64,000 nt of DNA, from positions 248,001-312,000 of the forward strand of contig NZ_JAUAMC010000003.1 in assembly GCF_031010195.1 (NCBI RefSeq), given 5' to 3'. Every line of letters starts with the position of its first letter. Positions within the stretch are counted from its first letter, which is position 1. Made by a program: the position numbers and the translations under genes. Positions 34,063 to 42,439 of this stretch are shown here, piece after piece. The DNA is from Halomonas sp. SpR8 (GTDB lineage: Bacteria > Pseudomonadota > Gammaproteobacteria > Pseudomonadales > Halomonadaceae). The notes under the pieces are model-generated. The model worked only from the letters and a program-made list of their open reading frames with translations. It was not told where the DNA came from and did no database searches.

Positions 34063-34347
34063 TTACATACGACGTTTTAGTGACGCATAGACCTTACCTT
34101 TATCGCGTTTGCCAACGGCAATGACATAAACGAACAGCTCGTCGTCAACGACTTCATAGACCAGGCGATAGCCAGCGCTGCGAAGCTTGATTTTGTAGCA
34201 CGCATCAAAGCCGCTTAATTTATCAGCGGCTACTTTGGGTGATTCCAGCCTTTCCGCGAGCTTCTTTTTAAACTGGCTTTTGACTGGCCCGCCGAGCTTT
34301 TCCCATTCTTTAAGCGCTGCTGGCAGAAAGCGAAGCTTATAGGTCAT
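34063..34347 (-). CDS. RelE/StbE-family toxin
   Basis: 94 residues, canonical RelE fold: L-R-F-L-P-A-A-L-K-E-W-E-K-L, then K-K-K-L-A-E-R-L-E-S-P, L-S-G-F-D-A-C-Y-K-I-K-L-R-S-A-G-Y-R-L-V-Y, and V-I-A-V-G-K-R at the C-terminus. RelE proteins cut mRNA in the ribosomal A site. It overlaps its antitoxin by 11 bp. The pair is inserted between trpA and the old trpA terminator on the same strand, so it may also receive trp transcription. Confidence 0.93.
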   Translation of the reverse strand: MTYKLRFLPAALKEWEKLGGPVKSQFKKKLAERLESPKVAADKLSGFDACYKIKLRSAGYRLVYEVVDDELFVYVIAVGKRDKGKVYASLKRRM

Positions 34348-34588
34348 CTAACGTAACCGATACTGCCTTATCTTTATCAGCTCGGCGTTCATCCACCAAT
34401 TTGGCCAGCTCATAGTCTTCCAGCATTTCCATCATGGCTTCATAGGTTTCGGCGGGGATCAAATAGGCGGCTGGCTTGTTATGGTTCAGCACGGCAATAG
34501 GGGAGCCGCTAACCCTGGCAAGCAGCGAAGATGGATTTTTCTTTAGCTCAGAGATACTTACAGAAAAATCTGCTAATACCTGATGCAT
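34337..34588 (-). CDS. Phd/YefM-type antitoxin (StbD-like)
   Basis: 83 residues: V-S-I-S-E-L-K-K-N-P-S-S-L-L-A in the DNA-binding N-terminus, P-I-A-V-L-N-H-N-K-P-A-A-Y-L-I-P typical of Phd/YefM, and an acidic C-terminal tail that would wrap the toxin. AGGAGG 7-8 nt before the ATG. It binds the 30-bp palindrome just upstream, by analogy with the family. Confidence 0.92.
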   Translation of the reverse strand: MHQVLADFSVSISELKKNPSSLLARVSGSPIAVLNHNKPAAYLIPAETYEAMMEMLEDYELAKLVDERRADKDKAVSVTLDDL

Positions 34589-34602
34589 GTCGGCCTCCTG
34601 GA

Positions 34603-34632
34603 AACCCTATATAAAGTACTTAATATAGGGTT
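34603..34632 (-). promoter_or_regulatory. Operator of the RelE/Phd-type operon
   Basis: A near-perfect 30-bp palindrome: arms AACCCTATAT (34603-34612) and ATATAGGGTT (34623-34632) with AAGTACTT at the centre. It ends 15 bp before the antitoxin start. A TATATT -10-like hexamer lies inside, but no good -35 was found. Confidence 0.6.
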
Positions 34633-34689
34633 GATATTAGCTCTTTTTTTGTTCATTCGCTATGTAAAGTCACAATTATTGGCAGTGAC

Positions 34690-35508
34690 CTACCTCCGGC
34701 ACGCCCACACACTTTCCGCCAGCTCGCTGACCAAGCCATGTACCCGCTCCACGGCCTCATCGGGCGTATTGGCGTGTTCAATACAGTCCACTAGCGCGGA
34801 GCCAACCACCACGGCATCGCTATAACGGCCAATGGAGGCGGCCTGCTCGGCGGTGCGAATACCGAAGCCGACGGCAATAGGCAGATCGGTATGTTCACGC
34901 AGGTGGGCAACCGAGCTTTCCAGCCTTTCCGGCGTGGGGGCATTGCCGCCGGTCACACCCGCCACGGAGACGTAGTAGATAAACCCGGAGGCGTTCGCCA
35001 ACACCTTGGGCAGGCGCTTGGCATCGGTTGTCGGGGTCGCCAGGCGGATAAAGCCGATGCCGTGCTGAAACGCTGGCTGGCAGAGCTCTTCGTCGTGCTC
35101 GGGAGGCAGGTCTACCACAATCAGGCCATCGACACCGGCGCGGGCGGCATCGGTCAAAAAGCGCTCAACGCCGTAGCAGTAAATGGGGTTGTAGTAGCCC
35201 ATCAGCACAATCGGCGTGGTGCTATTTTCTTCTCGGAAGCGGCGCACCATCTCCAGCGTTTTAGCCTGAGTTTGGCCGTTTTTCAGGGCGCGCTGCGCGG
35301 CTTTTTGAATGGCGGGGCCATCGGCCATGGGGTCGCTGAACGGCATGCCGAGTTCGATGATATCCACCCCGGCCGCGGGCAACCCGTGCAGCAGGCGGTG
35401 GGAGGTGTCGGCATCCGGGTCGCCTGCGGTCAGGTAGCTGACCAGCGCCGGGCGGTTTTGCTGCTTGAGGGCGTTAAAGCAGTGTTCAAGACGCGTGGAT
35501 TTAGTCAT
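34690..35508 (-). CDS. trpA: Tryptophan synthase alpha chain
   Basis: 272 residues. It cleaves indole-3-glycerol phosphate to indole and glyceraldehyde 3-phosphate and passes indole to TrpB. The TIM-barrel signatures are [11 protein letters not shown], catalytic Glu in [20 protein letters not shown], and the phosphate loop G-F-G-I. ATG 35508 is chosen over 35532 because AGGAG lies 6 nt before it and 35532 would overlap trpB. Directly after the stop there is no terminator; an apparent original one lies at 33426 behind a trpA relic. Confidence 0.96.
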   Translation of the reverse strand: MTKSTRLEHCFNALKQQNRPALVSYLTAGDPDADTSHRLLHGLPAAGVDIIELGMPFSDPMADGPAIQKAAQRALKNGQTQAKTLEMVRRFREENSTTPIVLMGYYNPIYCYGVERFLTDAARAGVDGLIVVDLPPEHDEELCQPAFQHGIGFIRLATPTTDAKRLPKVLANASGFIYYVSVAGVTGGNAPTPERLESSVAHLREHTDLPIAVGFGIRTAEQAASIGRYSDAVVVGSALVDCIEHANTPDEAVERVHGLVSELAESVWACRR

Positions 35509-35528
35509 TTCAGTCTCCTGATTCGCGC

Positions 35529-36746
35529 TCATTGAGAGGTCTCGCCAAGATGATGGGCGACGCTCGTCATGTCCTTATCGCCACGGCCGCTCAGGTTGAT
35601 CACCATCAGATGCTCGCGGGGCAGCTCGGGCGCGCGCTTGGCAACTTCGGCCAGGGCATGGGCAGTTTCCAGGGCGGGGATAATGCCTTCCTTGCGGCAG
35701 CAAATCTGGAAGGCTTCCAACGCTTCGTCGTCGGTGGCAGAGACGTACTCAACGCGCTTCTGCTCGTGCAACCAGGCGTGTTCTGGCCCGATGCCGGGGT
35801 AATCCAGCCCCGCAGAAATCGAGTGGGCGTCGGTAATCTGGCCGTCTTCGTCTTGCAGCAGGTAGGTGCGGTTGCCGTGCAGAACCCCGGGCGTGCCGCC
35901 GTTCAGGCTCGCGGCATGCAGGCCACTTTTCACGCCCTTGCCGCCCGCTTCCACGCCGATCATTTGGACGTCCGGGTCATCCAGGAACGGGTAAAACAGC
36001 CCAATGGCGTTTGAGCCGCCGCCCACACAGGCCACCAGCGAATCCGGCAGGCGGCCCTGCTTTTCGAGCATCTGGGTGCGGGTTTCATGGCCGATGACGG
36101 CCTGGAAGTCGCGCACCATGGCAGGATACGGGTGCGGCCCGGCCACGGTGCCGATGATGTAGAAGGTATCGTCGACATTGGTGACCCAGTCGCGCAGCGC
36201 CTCGTTCATGGCGTCCTTGAGCGTGCCGGTGCCGGAGGTAACGGGGACAATTTCCGCGCCGAGCAGCTTCATACGGAACACGTTGGTCTGCTGGCGTTCG
36301 ATGTCGGTGGTGCCCATGTAGATCACACAGGGCAGACCAAAACGCGCCGCTACGGTGGCGGTCGCCACCCCGTGCATGCCGGCGCCGGTTTCGGCGATGA
36401 TGCGCTTCTTGCCCATCTGCTTGGCTAAAAGCACCTGGCCGATGCAGTTATTGATCTTGTGGGCGCCGGTGTGGTTGAGTTCTTCACGCTTGAAGTAAAT
36501 ACTCGCCCCGCCGAAGTGCTCGGTCAGCCGTTCGGCGAAGTAGAGCGGGCTTGGCCGCCCCACGTAGTCGCCCTGGAAGTAGGCCAGTTGGCGCTGGAAT
36601 TCCGGGTCGTGCTTGGCGGTGGTGTATTCATCTTGCAGCTCCAGAATCAGCGGCATCAGGGTTTCGGCGACAAAGCGGCCGCCGAAGCTGCCAAACAGAC
36701 CGTTGGCGTCGGGCAGGCTCTTGGATACGTCTACAGGTTGATTCAT
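35529..36746 (-). CDS. trpB: Tryptophan synthase beta chain
   Basis: 405 residues. A PLP enzyme joining indole and serine to tryptophan. The PLP lysine is in H-T-G-A-H-K-I-N-N (about residue 97), the phosphate loop is G-G-G-S-N-A, and [14 protein letters not shown] lies near the N-terminus. ATG 36746 with GAGG 5 nt upstream. trpB and trpA are co-transcribed, with trpI divergent, as in pseudomonads. Confidence 0.97.
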   Translation of the reverse strand: MNQPVDVSKSLPDANGLFGSFGGRFVAETLMPLILELQDEYTTAKHDPEFQRQLAYFQGDYVGRPSPLYFAERLTEHFGGASIYFKREELNHTGAHKINNCIGQVLLAKQMGKKRIIAETGAGMHGVATATVAARFGLPCVIYMGTTDIERQQTNVFRMKLLGAEIVPVTSGTGTLKDAMNEALRDWVTNVDDTFYIIGTVAGPHPYPAMVRDFQAVIGHETRTQMLEKQGRLPDSLVACVGGGSNAIGLFYPFLDDPDVQMIGVEAGGKGVKSGLHAASLNGGTPGVLHGNRTYLLQDEDGQITDAHSISAGLDYPGIGPEHAWLHEQKRVEYVSATDDEALEAFQICCRKEGIIPALETAHALAEVAKRAPELPREHLMVINLSGRGDKDMTSVAHHLGETSQ

Positions 36747-36850
36747 CACGACCTCGTCATGCGAGTTGAGTATGTGATGACGTTAAGGCAAGCGCGCGAA
36801 GATAAAAATCGATAAGATGTCAGCCATATGTGAGCTGGAGTCACGCATTC

Positions 36851-37855
36851 ATGCACAACAGCATGCCCCCGCTAAGCGCATTGCGCGCCTTTGAAGCCAC
36901 TGCCCGGTTAGGCAGTGTGACCGCCGCTGCCGAGGAGCTAAGCGTCACTCACGGTGCCGTCAGCCGCCAGTTGAAAAGCCTGGATGAGCATTTTGGCGTG
37001 GCCCTGTTTAGCAAAGCGGGCCGTGGCATTGTGCTTACCCCGCACGGCGAGAAACTGCAAAGCGGTCTAAGCGAGGCGTTTACCAAGCTGCGCGATAGTT
37101 GCGCCGCGCTCAAACGTGATGTGGAGGAAGCCCCCTTCACCCTCGCCTGCCCTGGCAGCCTGTTGGCCCGCTGGTTGATTCCCAGGCTGGACCGCCTGCA
37201 CCGTGAACTGCCCGAACTGAAGTTGAAAGTGGTGGTGAGTGACACCGAGCAGCCCAGCAAGCAAACGGACGCCAGCGCCACCCTGGCGTTTTCCGAGCCA
37301 CCCTGGCCCACGGATGTAGACGTCGTCGAGCTTATCCCCGAGCAGATTTGCGCGGTGGCCAGCCCACAACTGGCAGCACAGCTTGATCCGGCTGATCCAA
37401 ACACGCTCTTCTCGAATAAACTCTTATACACCGCCTCCCGCCCCCAGGCATGGCCGCAGTGGGCCAGCGCGGAAGGACTTGAGCAGGCACAACTGGAAGC
37501 GGCGCTAAACCAGGGCCAGGGGTTCGAGCACCTTTACTACTTGATGGAAGCGGCGGTGGCGGGGCTGGGTGTGGCGATTGCGCCCACGCTGTTGGTGGAA
37601 GACGATCTGAAGAGCGGGCGGCTGGTGGCGCCCTGGGGCAGCATCGAAACATCCGCCCGGCTCTGCCTGTGGCTGCGCGGTCAGGCGGGCTTATCCTCTC
37701 ACCCCCGCCGAAGCGAGTCGCTGGCGGAATGGCTTAAGGGAGAGTTGAGGATGCTCAACGTAAAAGCCAGTGACAAAGAAACGCTGCAAGTTCTTCAAAA
37801 CCAGGATCTGATGCAACAAATCGCGGTTTCCATGGATACGCACAACCAGAGTTAA
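36851..37855 (+). CDS. trpI: TrpI-like LysR activator of trpBA
   Basis: About 334 residues. The helix-turn-helix block L-S-V-T-H-G-A-V-S-R-Q-L and F-G-V-A-L-F-S-K-A-G-R-G-I-V-L-T-P-H-G follow P. aeruginosa TrpI closely. In pseudomonads TrpI with indole-3-glycerol phosphate activates the divergent trpBA. The gap to trpB is 104 bp and should hold the TrpI sites. The start at ATG 36851 (GGAG 10 nt upstream) is not certain. The C-terminus is about 30 residues longer than usual. Confidence 0.87.
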   Translation: MHNSMPPLSALRAFEATARLGSVTAAAEELSVTHGAVSRQLKSLDEHFGVALFSKAGRGIVLTPHGEKLQSGLSEAFTKLRDSCAALKRDVEEAPFTLACPGSLLARWLIPRLDRLHRELPELKLKVVVSDTEQPSKQTDASATLAFSEPPWPTDVDVVELIPEQICAVASPQLAAQLDPADPNTLFSNKLLYTASRPQAWPQWASAEGLEQAQLEAALNQGQGFEHLYYLMEAAVAGLGVAIAPTLLVEDDLKSGRLVAPWGSIETSARLCLWLRGQAGLSSHPRRSESLAEWLKGELRMLNVKASDKETLQVLQNQDLMQQIAVSMDTHNQS

Positions 37856-37872
37856 GGCTGTCAATTTATTGA

Positions 37873-37953
37873 CCACAAGACAGACTGATCTATCGGTTTG
37901 ATGACCACGCTATTTATATTCTTGCCATCGGCGGTCACTACGATCAGTCCTGA
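37873..37953 (+). pseudogene. Possible C-terminal relic of a RelE/ParE-type toxin
   Basis: A 26-codon open stretch after TGA reads R-L-I-Y-R-F-D-D-H-A-I-Y-I-L-A-I-G-G-H-Y-D and stops at TGA 37951-37953. The R-x-I-Y-R then I-x-I-L-A-I-G-x-H-Y pattern resembles the last two strands of RelE/ParE toxins. No start codon or N-terminus. Tentative. Confidence 0.3.
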
Positions 37954-37993
37954 TACTCTTTATTTGATGAAGAGCAACATGAAAACGTAGTGG

Positions 37994-38938
37994 CTATCGG
38001 CCACTCAAGCGCTCACGGTTACTGGCTACCAGCTCAGCCAGAAAGTCCGCTACAGCCCGAATACGCCCGGATTGAGTAAGGTCCGTCTGGATAACGAGGT
38101 AAATGGGCTGATCCACGCCGATATCCTCAGCAACGCAGATCAGACCAGCTTCCCTGGCCAGAAAATGCGGCAGTACCGCGATCCCCAGCCCCGCTTTGGC
38201 CGCCGCTAGCTGGGTCGCCAATGATGTGGTGGTTAACGCTGGATCACGCCCTTGCAAAACACGCTCAACCCACTGGGCGGCGGGCAAGTGCGCTTGCGTT
38301 TCACCCCAGGTGATAAAGGCATCCGTGTCAAAATCGCCTGCATCATGGTGAGGCTCGCGCTGCGCTGCATAGCCGGGGCTCGAGTAAAGCCCGAAACCCA
38401 GAGAGCCCAAGCGTCGAAGGGTGACATTGCCCCGCTCGGGCTTGACCATTCTAAGCGCTAAATCGGCGTCACGGCGGTGCAGGTTGACAGTGGTGATATC
38501 GGTCACCAGCTCAAGCGTGATGCCGGGGTACTGCGCATGAAATTGCGGTAATGCGGGCAGAATAACCGCCGTGGCGAGGTTTTCAGCGGTCGCTAAACGC
38601 ACTCTACCGCTCAGTTGCGTCGCACTGGAAACCCCGCTGGAAAAAACCGCCGCGGCAGCCTCCAAGGCTTCAGCTTTCTCGATTAGCCCTGCCCCCTCCT
38701 CGGTAAGCCGATAGCCCGATTGCTGGCGTACAAACAGCGGCAGCTTTAAAGCGTGTTCCAGCCGTTCGATACGCCGGGAGAGCGTGGCGATACCCAAGCT
38801 CAGCTCGGCGGCGGCACCACTCAGCGTGCCGTGACGGGCCACCGCCAGGAAGGTGCGCGTGTCGTCCCATACCCAGCCATGCGGCATTTGTTTTTCAAAA
38901 CCGGAAACCGGTTTATCGAAATCGTTTATTTTTTCCAT
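37994..38938 (-). CDS. LysR-family regulator
   Basis: About 314 residues from ATG 38938; a TTG at 38974 and an ATG at 38887 are also possible, as no ribosome-binding site is clear. Helix-turn-helix: [32 protein letters not shown]. The effector domain follows the CrgA/YhjC-like branch, whose members often regulate a neighbouring oxidoreductase. It is divergent from the aldo-keto reductase gene 62 bp away, the likely target. Confidence 0.88.
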   Translation of the reverse strand: MEKINDFDKPVSGFEKQMPHGWVWDDTRTFLAVARHGTLSGAAAELSLGIATLSRRIERLEHALKLPLFVRQQSGYRLTEEGAGLIEKAEALEAAAAVFSSGVSSATQLSGRVRLATAENLATAVILPALPQFHAQYPGITLELVTDITTVNLHRRDADLALRMVKPERGNVTLRRLGSLGFGLYSSPGYAAQREPHHDAGDFDTDAFITWGETQAHLPAAQWVERVLQGRDPALTTTSLATQLAAAKAGLGIAVLPHFLAREAGLICVAEDIGVDQPIYLVIQTDLTQSGRIRAVADFLAELVASNRERLSGR

Positions 38939-39000
38939 TATCGGATAGTGCCACGCTGTTACGGCGCCACTCAAGAACGAGTTACTTCTGGAGAAACATC

Positions 39001-39984
39001 ATGCAAAAACGAATGCTGGGCAGCGATCTAACCATTTCCGCTATCGGTTTAGGTTGCATGGGGATGAGCGAATTCTATGGCCCCCGAGACGATAGCGAGT
39101 CGCTACGAGTATTAGCACGGGCAGTAGAGCTGGGTATCGACTTTTTCGACACAGCGGATATGTACGGGCCGCACCATAACGAGGAGCTGATTGGTCGCTT
39201 TCTCGCCAGTCATAAGCCTAAGGTGCGTATCGCCACCAAGTTTGGCATCGTACGCAACCCCGGTGAGTACCAACGCAGCCTGGACAGCAGCGCCCGCTAT
39301 GCCCAACAAGCCTGCGAGGCATCGCTGCGGCGGCTGGGCATCGAACAGATCGATCTCTACTACGTCCACCGCATTAACCCGGACATACCCATCGAAGAGA
39401 CCATGGAGGGCTTGGCGCAATTGGTGCAGGACGGCAAGATTGCCCACATCGGCCTCTGCGAGGTCAGCGCTGACACCTTGCGTCGCGCCCACGCGGTACA
39501 CCCGGTGACGGCAGTACAAACCGAATACTCTCTCTGGACGCGGGATGTGGAGCAAGCGGTGCTCCCCGCCTGCCAGGAACTCGGCATCGGCTTTGTACCC
39601 TACTCGCCGCTGGGTCGCGGCTTTTTGACGGGAAAACTTCAGGAGAATGCCGACTTCGGCGAAGGTGATTTTCGTCCTAACCTGCCGCGCTTCTCTGAAC
39701 AGGCAATGCATGCCAACCGCCGAATCGCCGACGTGATTGGTGACATGGCTGCTCAAAAAGACTGCACCCCGGCGCAGCTGTCGCTGGCTTGGTTACTATC
39801 CAAAGGCGATAATATTGTGCCAATTCCGGGCACCAAGCGACTGCGCTACCTTGAGGAGAATGCGGCAGCCGCGTCCATCACCCTGACGGCTGATGAGCAG
39901 CAACAGCTTGAAGTGGCTACCGAGCGCCTTCCGGTGACCGGTGAACGTTACACACCGGAAGGCATGAAGGGGGTTAACGCATAA
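39001..39984 (+). CDS. Aldo/keto reductase
   Basis: 327 residues, (alpha/beta)8 barrel. D50-T-A-D-M-Y55-G carries the catalytic Asp/Tyr, the Lys is in I-A-T-K-F-G, and Y-Y-V-H-R is at the His position. The N-terminus [12 protein letters not shown] and the late I-P-I-P-G-T-K-R motif place it in the YakC/AKR13-like group that reduces aldehydes with NADPH. GGAG 8 nt before the ATG. Physiological substrate unknown; probably under the divergent LysR gene. Confidence 0.92.
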   Translation: MQKRMLGSDLTISAIGLGCMGMSEFYGPRDDSESLRVLARAVELGIDFFDTADMYGPHHNEELIGRFLASHKPKVRIATKFGIVRNPGEYQRSLDSSARYAQQACEASLRRLGIEQIDLYYVHRINPDIPIEETMEGLAQLVQDGKIAHIGLCEVSADTLRRAHAVHPVTAVQTEYSLWTRDVEQAVLPACQELGIGFVPYSPLGRGFLTGKLQENADFGEGDFRPNLPRFSEQAMHANRRIADVIGDMAAQKDCTPAQLSLAWLLSKGDNIVPIPGTKRLRYLEENAAAASITLTADEQQQLEVATERLPVTGERYTPEGMKGVNA

Positions 39985-40057
39985 GTTAACAGCCTTTTGC
40001 CCACCCTGGCTGGAAATAAGTGTTGCCAGAGTCTGTAACGTCTCGGCGTAGGCCAGA

Positions 40058-40858
40058 TCACTGGCGGCGGGCATAGACTTGGGGTGTATAGCCAAACTCT
40101 GCCTTAAAGGCAGCTACAAAACTGCTGGTGCTTTTATAACCTACTGTATAGGCCACTGTGGTAGAGCTCTCACCTCTACCCAAGGCCTCAAGCGCGTTCA
40201 TCAGCTTAAAACGGGTACGCCACTGCCGAAAGGTCAACCCGGTTTCAGCTTTGAATAGCCGCTCTAGCGTTCGCGTGCTCGCTCCAGCGAGGTTAGCCAA
40301 TTCTCTTAATAGATGGCTGGAATCTGGATGGTTGACCATATGGCTGATGATACGTCGCAATCGCGGGTCAGTACCAGCAGGTAGAGACAAGTCCGCGGCC
40401 AGTAGGTTATTGAGTTCATCAATAGCAACTAAACCTAGGCGAATGGTACTGGCATCCCCACTGCTCGTCTCGGAATCGTTTAGCCTGAGCACGATTTCGC
40501 GCATCAACGCGGTCATCGCCACCATCACTACTTGGGTATCCTGATCGCGTACCGGGTAAGTAGGATCAATGTAGAGATTACGGATTTCCACCTGCGTTTC
40601 GCAATTAACTTGGTGGTCGCAGTTAGCGGGTATCCATACACCGTGAGTAGAAGGCACCACCCATACGGCTTGTTCACTGGTAACACGCAACACACCCTGT
40701 TTGGCCCATAACAACTGCCCGCGTGGGTGAGAGTGAGGCACCATACCGGCTTCTGCTTGCATATTGCGAGAATGGGTCAATACAGGACGAGCAGGGTCAA
40801 GGGTGAACGCTATATCACTGGGCAGCGACATTGTCGCATTATCACCATCTGTTGTCAT
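40058..40858 (-). CDS. AraC-family regulator with cupin sensor domain
   Basis: 266 residues. The cupin part (P-H-S-H-P-R-G-Q-L-L-W-A-K-Q-G-V-L-R-V) and V-V-P-S-T-H-G-V-W-I-P-A-N-C-D-H resemble NimR-type regulators. The C-terminal AraC domain (L-A-N-L-A-G-A-S-T-R-T-L-E-R-L-F; V-A-Y-T-V-G-Y-K-S-T-S-S-F-V-A-A-F) spans about 165-265. NimR proteins control a divergent transporter, and here an SLC13-type carrier is divergent across 91 bp. Confidence 0.9.
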   Translation of the reverse strand: MTTDGDNATMSLPSDIAFTLDPARPVLTHSRNMQAEAGMVPHSHPRGQLLWAKQGVLRVTSEQAVWVVPSTHGVWIPANCDHQVNCETQVEIRNLYIDPTYPVRDQDTQVVMVAMTALMREIVLRLNDSETSSGDASTIRLGLVAIDELNNLLAADLSLPAGTDPRLRRIISHMVNHPDSSHLLRELANLAGASTRTLERLFKAETGLTFRQWRTRFKLMNALEALGRGESSTTVAYTVGYKSTSSFVAAFKAEFGYTPQVYARRQ

Positions 40859-40949
40859 AACTTGCCCTTAACACGTCAACATGCAGCGCCTATTGTAGAT
40901 TCCTCTGCGCACACCGCGCAATTGGGCTCACCACAACTAGGGTCTCGCC

Positions 40950-42344
40950 ATGCTTCGCTCGCTTAGTTTCTCTCATGCTGTAGTGGCAGCGGCCTTGCTG
41001 GCTGCTTTGCTGCTGGCACTTTTTCCCATAGAGCCCCACCCCACAGCATTTTCTTACGCCGCTGGTGTGATAGTGATCACGCTGGTTCTCTGGAGTACCG
41101 GTGTGCTGCCCCCCTTCCTAACCGGTTTGTTATTTTTCACGCTGGTGAGCGTATTCAACTTGCTCCCCTCAGAGCAGCTATTCGCTGGGTTTGGCTCGAC
41201 AGCTGTGTGGATGGTTATCTCAGGATTTATCATCGGCTCGACCATTACCTCTAGCAAGCTTGGCGATCGGCTAGCAGCCGTGCTGTCGCCGCTCCTGACC
41301 GCAAGCTACCCGAGATTGATTGGCGGGTTAGTTTTTACCGCTATGGCATTGGGCTTTGTGATGCCATCTTCCGGGGGCCGAGCGGTGGTATTGATCCCTA
41401 TTGGCTTAGCGTTAGCCGAACGAGTGGGCTTTGAACCGGGCAGTGCTGGCCGCCTGGGCGTAGCAACCGCTCTGGCTGCCGCTTGTAACATGCCGAGTTT
41501 TGCAGTGCTTCCATCCAATCTCCCTAATATGATTTTGACAGGGTCGAGCGAAAGTCTGTATAGCATTCATTTTGGCTATGCGGAGTATCTACTACTGCAC
41601 TTTCCCATTTTGGGACTCCTGAAGTCGAGCTTAATTGTGGTGCTGGTACTCGTGGTATTTCCAGCCCGTATCGACTCTCAGTGCCAACTGACCATCGATA
41701 TGGCCAAACCATCCGTTAACGCTACACAGCAAAAAAAGGTGGCCGTGGTAATGGTCATCACCCTGCTCTTCTGGGTAACCGATACACTACATGGCGTAAA
41801 TCCGGCGTGGGTGGGACTCGTAGCTGCAGTAGTGCTGTTGATGCCAAAGATTGGTGCTGTGACTCCGAAGTCATTCAACACAGCGGTAGATTTTGGCACT
41901 GTGATATTTGTGGCCGCTGCACTAGGGTTGGGTACACTCGTCAACGTTTCAGACATTGGCAGTGCTGTGGGCCAAGGCTTTACCCAACTACTGGAAGCCA
42001 ACAACGGCAGCCGTTTTTGGGACTTTATGTCGCTGTCACTGATGGCGACCTTGACGGGAGTCGTCGCTACCACACCCAGTGTTCCTACGGTACTTTCCCC
42101 CATGGCGTCAGAACTCGCTGGCGCCTCAGGGCTCTCTCTTCCTGCAGTACTGATGACTCAGGTAGTAGGCTTTTCCACGGTGATCTTTCCTTATCAGGTG
42201 GCACCGCTGATTATGGCGATGCAACTTTCAAGAGAACCCCTTGGCCAATTATTAAAGATCATCGTTCCGTTGGCACTGATAACGATCTTGCTACTTATTC
42301 CGTTGGACTACTTTTGGTGGCGACTGTTGGGTTGGATGGATTAA
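40950..42344 (+). CDS. SLC13/DASS-family anion transporter
   Basis: 464 residues with about 11-12 hydrophobic segments. Duplicated helical-hairpin blocks are visible: V-M-P-S-S-G-G-R-A-V-V-L near residue 133 and T-G-V-V-A-T-T-P-S-V-P-T-V-L-S-P near 365, standing for the S-N-T-like motifs of DASS carriers, and A-A-A-C-N-M-P-S-F-A-V-L-P. Such proteins move di- or tricarboxylates or sulfate with Na+. The altered motifs leave the substrate open. Divergent from an AraC regulator. Confidence 0.85.
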   Translation: MLRSLSFSHAVVAAALLAALLLALFPIEPHPTAFSYAAGVIVITLVLWSTGVLPPFLTGLLFFTLVSVFNLLPSEQLFAGFGSTAVWMVISGFIIGSTITSSKLGDRLAAVLSPLLTASYPRLIGGLVFTAMALGFVMPSSGGRAVVLIPIGLALAERVGFEPGSAGRLGVATALAAACNMPSFAVLPSNLPNMILTGSSESLYSIHFGYAEYLLLHFPILGLLKSSLIVVLVLVVFPARIDSQCQLTIDMAKPSVNATQQKKVAVVMVITLLFWVTDTLHGVNPAWVGLVAAVVLLMPKIGAVTPKSFNTAVDFGTVIFVAAALGLGTLVNVSDIGSAVGQGFTQLLEANNGSRFWDFMSLSLMATLTGVVATTPSVPTVLSPMASELAGASGLSLPAVLMTQVVGFSTVIFPYQVAPLIMAMQLSREPLGQLLKIIVPLALITILLLIPLDYFWWRLLGWMD

Positions 42345-42439
42345 GCCACCTGCCCGATGGCATGCATATTTCAACGTCATAGCAAACCAACAAACAACTT
42401 ACCCTCTGTTCAATAGGCAAGGTTAGACCCTCTTAATTT

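Noticed and set aside
33579-34702. Integrative element with attachment sites at the trpA 3' end
   Set aside because: Flanking trpA copies resemble direct repeats, but no integrase is present, identity is only about 83% and the junction shows just five bases of microhomology.
39112-39756. 214-codon frame antisense to the aldo/keto reductase
   Set aside because: The sense strand carries all catalytic motifs of the reductase; the antisense frame has none.
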